A stretch of 16,713 nt of DNA from Nitrospirota bacterium. Lineage in GTDB: Bacteria > Nitrospirota > Thermodesulfovibrionia > Thermodesulfovibrionales > JdFR-85. Shown piece after piece: positions 5,858 through 12,173 of the stretch. The number at the start of each line of letters is the position of its first letter. Position 1 is the first letter of the stretch. The notes under the pieces were generated by a model. That model was not told where the DNA came from. It made no database searches and was given only the letters and a program-made list of their open reading frames with translations. A program made the translations under genes and the position numbers. Location of the stretch: the NCBI GenBank assembly GCA_015485235.1, contig WFTX01000217.1, positions 1 to 16,713 on the forward strand. The letters run 5' to 3'.

Positions 5858-6379
5858 TTACATGCCCTTCATTTTCATCCCTTTCATCTTCATGCCCTTC
5901 ATCTTCATGGGGATATCCTTCATAGTCACTTCAGAAAATCTGAGCATCTTCTTCCCGCTATGATCCTTCATGAATGTCTCGGCCTGTTTTTTCCCCTTTA
6001 CAGGGACCAGTTCCATTCCCATGGGGCCATAGACATTGCTTCCAGTTATGAAGTAGAGGTCTTCCTCGCCGGCATTCATCATCTTTGTACTGTAGTACTC
6101 GGTTACATATACAGCGGAGACATCGGCCCGGGTCTTGTCCGAGCCGTACTTCTTCATGTTGAAGTAGAACCTGAACATGTCCTTCGGCCCGTCAAAGAAG
6201 ACCCTGGTACCATCCTTGAACTCGATGGCCGAAATCCAGTTTGTATAAGAGGCCACAGCCATCCCGCAAACCGGACACTTGTCCTTCGGGGAGGGTTTCG
6301 GTCCCTCCGCATAGACCAGTGATACACCTGAAACGACGAGGCCCACTATCAGGGCCGCTGTGATAAGCCTTTTAAACAT
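5858..6379 (-). CDS. NosL-family copper-binding protein with Met-rich repeat tail
   Basis: 173 residues. A Sec signal peptide occupies 1-24 (cleavage after VYA). CPVCGM at 35-40 is the Cx2CGM metal site of the NosL family, which binds Cu(I) and delivers copper to N2O reductase in nos operons. The rest follows the NosL pattern: WISAIEFKDGTRVFFDGPKDMFRFY, then TEYYSTKMMNAGEEDLYFITGS, PMGMELVP, AETFMKDHSGK. Unlike most NosL proteins it lacks a lipobox, so it should be a soluble periplasmic protein. The C-terminus is a run of MKMKG repeats. The start is the ATG at 6379 with GGAGGT 5 nt upstream. An out-of-frame ATG overlaps the spacer, and in-frame codons further upstream lack a ribosome site. 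No nos genes are in the window, so another copper enzyme or the adjacent ABC systems are more likely clients. Confidence 0.88.
   Translation of the reverse strand: MFKRLITAALIVGLVVSGVSLVYAEGPKPSPKDKCPVCGMAVASYTNWISAIEFKDGTRVFFDGPKDMFRFYFNMKKYGSDKTRADVSAVYVTEYYSTKMMNAGEEDLYFITGSNVYGPMGMELVPVKGKKQAETFMKDHSGKKMLRFSEVTMKDIPMKMKGMKMKGMKMKGM
5861..5908 (-). repeat. 15-nt repeat encoding the MKMKG tail of the NosL-family protein
   Basis: Three 15-nt units (5894-5908, 5879-5893, 5864-5878) encode MKMKG three times and a final Met, just before the stop. The units differ only at synonymous third positions (AAG/AAA, GGC/GGG), so the protein repeat seems kept while the DNA drifts. The short repeat could also expand or contract by slippage. 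Confidence 0.9.
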
Positions 6380-6436
6380 ACATGACCTCCTTTGTATTAG
6401 CATTGATCTGTGATCAGGGAGAAACCCCTCTTCCTC

Positions 6437-6454
6437 TGTTTCTTGCAAGAAACA
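6437..6454. promoter_or_regulatory. 18-bp perfect palindrome upstream of the NosL-family gene
   Basis: TGTTTCTTGCAAGAAACA is a perfect palindrome centred about 67 bp upstream of the ATG at 6379, in the 107-nt gap after the second small DVC protein. A second, shorter inverted repeat TGATC-TGT-GATCA (6404-6416) lies between it and the ribosome site. The pair looks like operator sites for an internal promoter of the NosL-family gene. The regulator is unknown, and no strong -35/-10 pair is visible. Confidence 0.5.
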
Positions 6455-6486
6455 AAGATGAGTTTACCGGACCGGCTCTTGATACT

Positions 6487-6783
6487 TCAGCCGATTGCAG
6501 GAGGTCTGAAACGGGGAGAAATATACGGCGGGCAGTATCTTTCACCGGCATCAGCCACCCCATCCCCGACAGAATAAAAGGGTATGTAGCTGAAAAAATC
6601 TGCCAGAAGAAAGTTATCTATATTCTTAAGAGGAGATTGTTCCATTTTCTTGCATACATCAATACTGATAAATGGCCCATCCGTCTCCCCCACACCCGGG
6701 GAGGCAACGGCAAGGCAGAAAGGCAGCAAGACCGTTACTGCAAAGGAGAAAAGCACCAATACAAGGATAATCCTCTTCATCAT
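6487..6783 (-). CDS. Small exported protein of the 'DVC ... PP' family (copy 2)
   Basis: 98 residues. The N-terminus is a signal or anchor (MMKRIILVLVLFSFAVTVLL), followed by FISIDVCKKMEQ near 38-49, a hydrophobic middle (FLLADFFSYIPFY) and a tail CPPYISPRFRPPAIG. It shares IDVCKK with the copy at 9238-9513 and the C-terminal PP with all three copies. The ATG at 6783 overlaps the stop of the copper-chaperone lipoprotein gene in an ATGA arrangement, so the two are translationally coupled. Function unknown. The conserved cysteine just outside the anchor could bind a metal or form a disulfide with a partner. Confidence 0.72.
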   Translation of the reverse strand: MMKRIILVLVLFSFAVTVLLPFCLAVASPGVGETDGPFISIDVCKKMEQSPLKNIDNFLLADFFSYIPFYSVGDGVADAGERYCPPYISPRFRPPAIG

Positions 6784-7196
6784 CTCACCAGTTCCGTCCT
6801 GACGTCCTTTTCTCCTGATTTCTCAAAAGTGAGCCTCACGGTTACCTCACTTACACCTGACTGACCCGCCCCTATGAGCATGATATGTCTTCCTCGGGGT
6901 CTGAGTTCTACCGTCCCCTTTGGCGGGACTTCTATGGCCGGAACTATCTTCATCCTGCCGTCCACGATATCGTGAAGTTCGCATACAAGGTCAGGGATCT
7001 CCTTTACGCTGCATCCGGTCAGGCTGTCCCCGCCTTCTCCATCATTGAGTATAACCATGAATACGGCTGCATCAGTTCCTTCCAGAAGTCCCTTCGGCCA
7101 CTTGATACTTATCTCCGGCGGACCGGATTTACTGCAGCCCACAACCATGAATAACAGGATTGCTGTCAGAAAAAGGGAAAATCCTTTGCTCTTCAT
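6780..7196 (-). CDS. PCu(A)C-type copper-chaperone lipoprotein
   Basis: 138 residues. A lipoprotein signal with lipobox VVGC places the lipidated Cys at 21. The body matches the PCu(A)C (formerly DUF461) cupredoxin-like fold: AAVFMVILND, GDSLTGCSV, CELHDIVDGRMKIVPAIEVP, GTVELRPRGRHIMLIGAG, then a C-terminal VRLTFEKSGEKDV. PCu(A)C proteins bind Cu(I) through the pattern H..M-x21-H-x-M and deliver it to CuA centres of cytochrome oxidase. Here M82-x21-H104-x-M106 fits exactly, while the first ligand H75 is only 6 residues before M82 instead of the usual 10. The start overlaps the ATPase stop (ATGA), and its stop overlaps the small DVC gene, so transporter, chaperone and small protein form one coupled unit. 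Confidence 0.85.
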   Translation of the reverse strand: MKSKGFSLFLTAILLFMVVGCSKSGPPEISIKWPKGLLEGTDAAVFMVILNDGEGGDSLTGCSVKEIPDLVCELHDIVDGRMKIVPAIEVPPKGTVELRPRGRHIMLIGAGQSGVSEVTVRLTFEKSGEKDVRTELVR

Positions 7197-7864
7197 TCTG
7201 CTTCCTTCAGAACCCCGTTTGACATCCTGTAGCGTTTCTTTGTCTGGCTGGCAAGGTCAGAACTGTGCGTCACAATGACAAAGGTGATACCCTTTTCTTC
7301 ATTCATCCTCCTGAAGAGTGCCATTATCTCAGCCTCGGTTTCCTCGTCAAGGTCTCCCGTGGGCTCATCGGCAAGGATGATCTCCGGTCTGTTGATGAAG
7401 GCCCTTGCAATGGCCGCCCGGCGCTGCTGGCCTCCACTCAACTGGGCGGGATAGGAGTGTTCCTTCTCCCTTATCCCTACCAGATCAAGCAGTTCCATTG
7501 CAAAATCATAATATCCTTCATCCCTGTCCCTGCTGAAGGCCGTGGGCAGAAGGACGTTCTCGATCACATTCAGCGTCGGGACGAGGCTTGAAAACTGGTA
7601 TATGAAGTTTATCTTCCTGTTTCTCAGGTCCGACAGTTCATCATCGCTTATCGCCCATATATCGGTCCCGTCTATCCTGACAGTACCGGAGTCGGGCCGG
7701 GTGAGCCCACCCATAAGGCTCAGAAGGGTGGTCTTGCCAGAGCCGGAATGGCCAAGAATGGAAATGAACTCTCCCTTCCCTACTTCCAGATCTACATGGT
7801 CCACTGCCTTTATGACATCGCTACCTACTTTGTAAGTCTTCGTCAGTTCCTTTACCTCAATCAT
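7193..7864 (-). CDS. ABC transporter ATP-binding protein, LolD/MacB type (module 1)
   Basis: 223 residues. Walker A GHSGSGKT is at 38-45, followed by FIYQFSSLVPTLNVIENV, the signature LSGGQQRR, Walker B IILADEPTGDLD and the switch histidine in VIVTHSSD. It belongs to the LolD/MacB ATPase class and pairs with the permease at 7941-9152. GGAGG lies 6 nt before the ATG at 7864. It is coupled by a 4-nt overlap to the copper-chaperone lipoprotein, which ties this ABC module to copper handling more directly than module 2. Confidence 0.94.
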   Translation of the reverse strand: MIEVKELTKTYKVGSDVIKAVDHVDLEVGKGEFISILGHSGSGKTTLLSLMGGLTRPDSGTVRIDGTDIWAISDDELSDLRNRKINFIYQFSSLVPTLNVIENVLLPTAFSRDRDEGYYDFAMELLDLVGIREKEHSYPAQLSGGQQRRAAIARAFINRPEIILADEPTGDLDEETEAEIMALFRRMNEEKGITFVIVTHSSDLASQTKKRYRMSNGVLKEAE

Positions 7865-7898
7865 TATCTGCCTCCAAATTTATTCATCATCACATCCC

Positions 7899-7940
7899 AA
7901 ATCACAAATCTTAAATCATAAATCTTAAATCCCAAATCCC
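7899..7940 (-). repeat. Six-unit heptamer array between permease and ATPase (module 1)
   Basis: On the + strand the array is six consecutive 7-nt units, each AAATC plus two variable bases (AC, TT, AT, TT, CC, CC). On the coding strand this is (NNGATTT)6, beginning at the base after the permease TAG. Five of seven positions are invariant. The array lies within the 76-nt gap before the ATPase and resembles short tandemly repeated repetitive (STRR) heptamers known from some cyanobacteria. Function is unknown. Confidence 0.88.
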
Positions 7941-9152
7941 CTACTCTCCTCTCCTTATAGCCTCATAGGGTTCCATTCTCATTGACTTTATCGCCGGGTA
8001 AAGAGCAGCAGCCACACCGGTAATAAAGGACAGAAAGAGGCAGAAGAGCACAAGGATACTCATCTCGAAAGCTGATGGCCAGAGATAGGGGATGTTCAGG
8101 GATGATCTTATAAAACCCTTGAACGCATAAAGGAATGCACCACCAATGGCAACCCCTGTAATACCGCCGGCAATGGAGAGTATCGATGCCTCGGTCATAA
8201 TCAGCCTGAAGATGTTGCCTTTTCTGGCTCCCATAGCCCTGAGAAGACCTATCTCGCGCTGCCTTTCATTCACGATCATGGAGAAGACGACACCTATGAG
8301 AAGGAGCGCCATTATCCAGAGGATAAGGCTGATGGAAAGAATGCTCCTCAGTAGTATGAACAACTGCTTCCTCACACTTGAGATAACCTCTTCCGAGACA
8401 ATCGCCTTTACACCCGGTATATCATGCTCGATGAATATGGCCACTCTGGCAGGACTGATCTCAGGCTCCACCTGAACCAGTATGGTGGAGACCTTGTTCA
8501 ATGGAAGGTCGGCAGCCTTTACACCCTTCTTGTGCCTTGACTCTTCAGCCAGTTTCTCCAGTGCCTCAAAGGGCATGAAGACGGAATTGTCTATGAACTT
8601 CATACCCGTCTCCTCAAGCATGCCCACCACCTCGAAGTCCTTACCATAGAAGGTTATCTTCGAGCCTATATCATAGGCGGTAAGCCCCCTGCCCATTATT
8701 ATTTCACCGGTGCCTAAAGGTCGTGAGAGCTCCCTGGAGAGCCAGGGCATTATTGTAAAGTCATGCTCCGGATCAAACCCGATCAGTAGCATGTCGGAGA
8801 CATCACAGCACTTGTACTTCGCAGTCTGAAGGAATATCTGGCTGGCCACGGACTTCACCCCCTCCACCTTTCTCACCTTTTCCTCAATGGAACGGTCCAT
8901 GTAGAAGGTGGATGGTTCGCCGGCAAGAAGAGCGGTTTTCGCTTTTGCCTCTGCTTCCTGGGGAACCACCATTATATCCGCTCCAAGCCTTGCAGTCCCC
9001 TTCTTGATGCTCGTCTCCACGGAGTCCATGACCGTTGTGACGGAAAAGAGCGTGGCAGCCACTACTGTCACGGCTATCACTATAGCCATGCTTCTGAAAA
9101 ACTTCCTCCTTATATTTTTTCTGGCTATGTAATTGAGATTTATTTTCTTCAA
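7941..9152 (-). CDS. FtsX/MacB-family ABC permease with periplasmic Cys-Cys pair (module 1)
   Basis: About 403 residues. One N-terminal membrane segment (about 20-42) is followed by a periplasmic domain with AKYKCCDVSDMLLIGFDPEHDF (CC at about 115-116). Three C-terminal membrane segments follow, with the coupling helix NERQREIGLLRAMGARKGN. The ending AALYPAIKSMRMEPYEAIRRGE is typical of MacB/LolC permeases. I chose the TTG at 9152 because AAGGAG ends 8 nt before it; the GTG at 9161 would abut that ribosome site with no spacing. The Cys pair in the periplasmic domain is a plausible copper or thiol site and is absent from the module 2 permease. Substrate not determined. Confidence 0.9.
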   Translation of the reverse strand: MKKINLNYIARKNIRRKFFRSMAIVIAVTVVAATLFSVTTVMDSVETSIKKGTARLGADIMVVPQEAEAKAKTALLAGEPSTFYMDRSIEEKVRKVEGVKSVASQIFLQTAKYKCCDVSDMLLIGFDPEHDFTIMPWLSRELSRPLGTGEIIMGRGLTAYDIGSKITFYGKDFEVVGMLEETGMKFIDNSVFMPFEALEKLAEESRHKKGVKAADLPLNKVSTILVQVEPEISPARVAIFIEHDIPGVKAIVSEEVISSVRKQLFILLRSILSISLILWIMALLLIGVVFSMIVNERQREIGLLRAMGARKGNIFRLIMTEASILSIAGGITGVAIGGAFLYAFKGFIRSSLNIPYLWPSAFEMSILVLFCLFLSFITGVAAALYPAIKSMRMEPYEAIRRGE

Positions 9153-9237
9153 TGAAGTCACTCCTTCTGTCTGGGATTTGACGAACGCACAGACGGACAG
9201 CAGTCAGTAAAAGATTAATACAGCGAAAGGAGTATAA

Positions 9238-9513
9238 TCAAGCGGGGGGCTTGAAGATTGTTAGAGACGGGGCAGGATAAAAGACAGGTTCTCCTTCAGG
9301 CGCAAATCTCTCTATCCTGAAAAATCCAATGAAGAATTGCATGCCTGTAATAAGAAAGACAGGAAAGATAAGATGAAAGTACTGAATCTTTTTGCAGACA
9401 TCTATGCCGGGGGTCCCTGCTTCAGCCACAGTTCCGGCAAGAAAGCCAAAGATGATCACAGCGGCAAAGGCCGCCACCAAAACTGCAGAAATAATTCCCC
9501 TTCCCCGTATCAT
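9238..9513 (-). CDS. Small exported protein of the 'DVC ... PP' family (copy 3)
   Basis: 91 residues. A membrane segment or signal lies at about 7-28 (IISAVLVAAFAAVIIFGFLA). GTPGIDVCKKIQ follows near 33-44, then a second hydrophobic stretch (FHLIFPVFLITGMQFFIGFF) and a tail ending PAPSLTIFKPPA. IDVCKK is shared with the copy at 6487-6783. It is the first gene after the propeller terminator and 76 nt upstream of ABC permease 1. A purine-rich GAGAGAG precedes the ATG. No promoter fits in the 33 nt after the terminator, so read-through from the propeller gene is likely. Function unknown. Confidence 0.7.
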   Translation of the reverse strand: MIRGRGIISAVLVAAFAAVIIFGFLAGTVAEAGTPGIDVCKKIQYFHLIFPVFLITGMQFFIGFFRIERFAPEGEPVFYPAPSLTIFKPPA

Positions 9514-9542
9514 TACTCTCTCTTTACGTTTGAAGTAACTTA

Positions 9543-9573
9543 GAAAGGGAGGAAGGCCTTCAGCCTTCCTCCC
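9543..9573 (-). terminator. Intrinsic terminator after the beta-propeller gene
   Basis: GGGAGGAAGGC (9547-9557) pairs perfectly with GCCTTCCTCCC (9563-9573), 11 pairs around a 5-nt loop. On the minus strand TTTCT follows the stem. The T-run is short, and the next gene begins 33 nt later, so partial termination that makes the haem protein more abundant than the transporter genes is plausible. Confidence 0.72.
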
Positions 9574-9606
9574 CGGTTTAACTCTCTGAATTAATAACCT
9601 AAAGAA

Positions 9607-10635
9607 TTACTCACATGCCTTGCTGAACCCGGATGCCTTCCAGTTCACCTGAATGGCACAGAGGAAAGGCCTGCCTCCATCCTTGTCCTTGGGAACTTCA
9701 AGCCCGATGGCTCCATGGCACTTCTTGCATGCTGAGTAAACCTTGACTACCCTCTTTGTATCTGCATCAATCACCACTATACCGCTGTCGTCCTGTTCAG
9801 GGACCTGTCTTACTGCAGCGAGGGCATACTTTCCGTCAGGGGTGAAGTCCACATCATGGACATTACCGCCGGTTACTACAAAATCCTTGACCTTTCCGGT
9901 CTTGGTATCAACTATGCTGACACCGCCGGGGGCTCCGCCTGCCTCGGCATAACCTACGCCATAGGGTTTTCCGCCCTTGAGCTCGTTACCCTCGGACTGC
10001 CAGAGTTCGTTTGTGCCCGGGCGAAGGCGTGCACGATGAATGAAGTTGCCCACACCCTCGATTTTGGAGACCACCTTCTTGGTCTTGACATCAACTACGG
10101 CTATGAACCCGCCTGGCATGTCGGAAACATAGGCGGTCTTGCCGTCCGGTGAAAAGCTGATCCCACAGATCGATTTTGCCACAGGGAAACTGTCTGCCAG
10201 TTTGTGGGTCTTGGGGTCATAGACATATACATGGCCGTCTGCCATGTCGCTCACCCAGACCGTCCCGTCAGGGGCGATGTTTGAACCGCAGTGTTTCTTG
10301 CCGAGCTTTACCCACTCGGTCTGCTTTCCGGTGGTAAGGTCGATCTCCTTTGCATAGCCGTCAAGACTGAATGCATAGATCTTCTTCCCGTCTGCAGAAA
10401 GGGTAAGTGCGTCGGAAGGCTTGCCATGGACTATCCTCTTGACATCACCTGTAGCGAGATTGACCACAGCAATATGGCCACCGTGCCCCTGGATATAGGC
10501 TATGCCCTTAAGATTCGGGCCGGAACGCTCTACGCCCTTACCCATCGGACCTGAGGCCTCACCAGCAAAAACAAGAGATACTCCAAGGACGATAACAATG
10601 GCTGACACCAAACAGGCTAAAAATACTTTCTTCAT
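9607..10635 (-). CDS. YVTN-type beta-propeller protein with C-terminal c-haem site
   Basis: 342 residues. A Sec signal (1-24, cleavage after VFA) is followed by YVTN/WD-like blades with the recurring pattern 'PDG..vyVsD....v.v.D..T.K' (for example PDGTVWVSDMADGHVYVYDP and PDGKTAYVSDMPGGFIAVVD). Near the end CKKCH (303-307) is a c-type haem attachment site inside the last blade region, and two further cysteines follow (326, 341). Periplasmic beta-propellers with c-haem include cytochrome cd1 nitrite reductase and NirF/NirN relatives. This one carries its haem site at the C-terminus, and I see no evidence for d1 haem. It could be an electron-transfer or metal-sensing protein serving the copper locus downstream. 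GGGGAGG lies 4 nt before the ATG. It is probably the first gene of the centre locus. Confidence 0.82.
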   Translation of the reverse strand: MKKVFLACLVSAIVIVLGVSLVFAGEASGPMGKGVERSGPNLKGIAYIQGHGGHIAVVNLATGDVKRIVHGKPSDALTLSADGKKIYAFSLDGYAKEIDLTTGKQTEWVKLGKKHCGSNIAPDGTVWVSDMADGHVYVYDPKTHKLADSFPVAKSICGISFSPDGKTAYVSDMPGGFIAVVDVKTKKVVSKIEGVGNFIHRARLRPGTNELWQSEGNELKGGKPYGVGYAEAGGAPGGVSIVDTKTGKVKDFVVTGGNVHDVDFTPDGKYALAAVRQVPEQDDSGIVVIDADTKRVVKVYSACKKCHGAIGLEVPKDKDGGRPFLCAIQVNWKASGFSKACE

Positions 10636-10792
10636 ACATCCTCCCCGTTAATGATTTTCTCATTGATAAACAATGATCTCGTTTGGTGATTCTTCTGCAA
10701 CTGCATTGCCTGCTGCTTTTTACCCTCTCTCCTGCATCACCTCCTTTCATAAAAAAAGGATGCGCCTCGTTACCATATCTGACTCAAGTATA

Positions 10793-10855
10793 ATAATACC
10801 TTAGAGGAAAAGTACCTCCAATGTCAACTTAAAATTATAACTTTAGGTTACCTAA
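10793..10855 (-). promoter_or_regulatory. Promoter/operator region of the beta-propeller gene; rest of the 10636-11057 gap
   Basis: On the minus strand TTGACA (10827-10822) directly precedes TTGGAG (10821-10816). TTGGAG is followed after 17 nt by TATTAT (10798-10793), giving a weak but spaced promoter. Immediately upstream lies a perfect palindrome TTAGGT-T-ACCTAA (10843-10855), at a position typical for an activator. A smaller repeat GAGG..CCTC (10804-10818) lies in the spacer. The rest of the 422-nt gap between the propeller and the YeeE-type gene holds nothing I can name from 10861 to 10985, and one terminator at 10988-11016. Confidence 0.38.
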
Positions 10856-10987
10856 GCGCCTATAGTTGCAGGATATTTTAATAAATACCCATCCTCCGGC
10901 AGGGCTCTTTGTTAGAAAAACCCTGTAACTGAAGGTAACATACTGGCAGTGATGTGTGTGATTTCGTAAAACACCCCTCCTGAACGC

Positions 10988-11016
10988 AAAGAAGCCCGGC
11001 ATTGCCGCCGGGCTTC
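10988..11016 (-). terminator. Intrinsic terminator after the YeeE/YedE-family gene
   Basis: GAAGCCCGGC (10991-11000) pairs perfectly with GCCGGGCTTC (11007-11016), ten pairs with a 6-nt loop. On the minus strand the stem is followed by TTTGCGTT. It begins 42 nt after the transporter stop. Confidence 0.78.
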
Positions 11017-11057
11017 CTGATTAAGAGAATTGCAGCCTCTGTACAGTTCCAGTCCGG

Positions 11058-12119
11058 TCAGATGTCCATATCCTTCATGGGCTTTATGAAGAGGAAATAA
11101 ACCATGGTCCAGTTACCGAGGATAATGAAGATGGTCGCCACTATACTGGATAACGCAAGGGTGGAGACACCCGTTATCCCATGTCCTACGTTACAACCAC
11201 CCCCGACGGAGGCACCAAAACCCATCACGAGACCTCCCACAAAGACCCTGAGAAGCTCCTCAGCAGAGGGGGCCTTCAGTTTGAACTCCTTGAGCCCGAT
11301 GGCACTCAGCAACGCACCTATCGGGGTTCCCAGCACAAGCATGGAGCCCCATGTCGGTTCCTTCCCGAGCATGAGGGTCCTGAAGAGTTCCTGGGTGGGT
11401 CCCGTGTATGAGACACCCCTTGCACCACCGCCCCAGACCTCAGAGGCCCACCAGGCGGCGACCACAACAAGCCCTATAAGCACACCTGCCAGGGGCCAGG
11501 CATACCCCTTCTGGGGCTTCTGTATCCCCCCCCTTATCAGGAAGGGAATGGCTATCACCACCAGAACGGCGATGATGATCCACTTGTTGGCCCCGAAAAT
11601 ACTGTAGAGAGTGGGAGGGATTACGTCCACCCCCTTGTCCCAGAGTTCCATCACCTGGTCATCGTTCAGGACCTTCAGCCCCTCGGGAGTCTGCCACACA
11701 TTGAAACTCCTGAGGAAGTTGTAGACAGGGCTGAGGATACCGTTCTTCGTTGTGAAGATCCCGATCACAAACCCAAGCACTGAAACCCAGGCTGCAAAGA
11801 GCCCCTCCCCAACGCGGTACCAGATACCGCTTCCGCAACCACCGGCAAGGACTATCCCGAGACCGAAGATGTAACCACCGATGATGTTTGCGATCGGGGC
11901 GAAGGCCTGCCGTCTCAGCTCCTCGATCTGACCCACGTCTTCGAGAAAGTTGGCTCCGATAATCACGATCAGCAGGGCGAGGATGTAGGCCTTGAAGAGG
12001 GTATAGTCATTGATAAAGATGACATCCCGGAAGGCTGAATTCATGCAGTACCTTCCACGCTGAAGCACCCACCCCATTGCGATGCCCACAATGAGGCCCG
12101 AAACAATCAACATCAACAT
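11058..12119 (-). CDS. YeeE/YedE-family sulfur-compound transporter
   Basis: 353 residues, polytopic (about nine to ten hydrophobic segments) with the internal duplication of the YeeE/YedE (TsuA) family. The three hallmark cysteines are present: C25 in GRYCMNSAFRD, C95 in GGCGSGIWYRVGEG and C309 in GGCNVGHGITG. In the thiosulfate transporter TsuA, matching cysteines relay thiosulfate across the inner membrane. Members of this family also serve selenium metabolism (YedE), so the substrate is not certain. No TusA-like partner is adjacent. The start is supported by GGGAGGG shortly before the ATG. The gene appears to have a long leader with a promoter near 12393-12422 and repeated half sites between. 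Confidence 0.9.
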   Translation of the reverse strand: MLMLIVSGLIVGIAMGWVLQRGRYCMNSAFRDVIFINDYTLFKAYILALLIVIIGANFLEDVGQIEELRRQAFAPIANIIGGYIFGLGIVLAGGCGSGIWYRVGEGLFAAWVSVLGFVIGIFTTKNGILSPVYNFLRSFNVWQTPEGLKVLNDDQVMELWDKGVDVIPPTLYSIFGANKWIIIAVLVVIAIPFLIRGGIQKPQKGYAWPLAGVLIGLVVVAAWWASEVWGGGARGVSYTGPTQELFRTLMLGKEPTWGSMLVLGTPIGALLSAIGLKEFKLKAPSAEELLRVFVGGLVMGFGASVGGGCNVGHGITGVSTLALSSIVATIFIILGNWTMVYFLFIKPMKDMDI

Positions 12120-12173
12120 AGGACCCTCCCGCTTTTATTTGATTTGGGGTTTTCCCCTGATTTATTACAGGTT

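Noticed and set aside
5858..6379. Nitrous-oxide reduction (nos) operon
   Set aside because: Only the NosL-family protein is present; NosZ, NosD and NosR are absent and the ABC systems are of the LolD/MacB class, not NosFY.
6403..6416. FNR/CRP-type box near the NosL-family gene
   Set aside because: TTGAT is followed by ATCA at the wrong spacing (5 instead of 4) and the second half does not complete the consensus.
6382..6864. Plus-strand open frame of 160 codons
   Set aside because: It overlaps the second small DVC gene and the end of the copper-chaperone lipoprotein on the other strand, both better supported; its composition is not protein-like.
7899..7940. Heptamer array considered as a CRISPR
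   Set aside because: Units are 7 nt with no spacers and no cas genes nearby; it is a simple tandem repeat.
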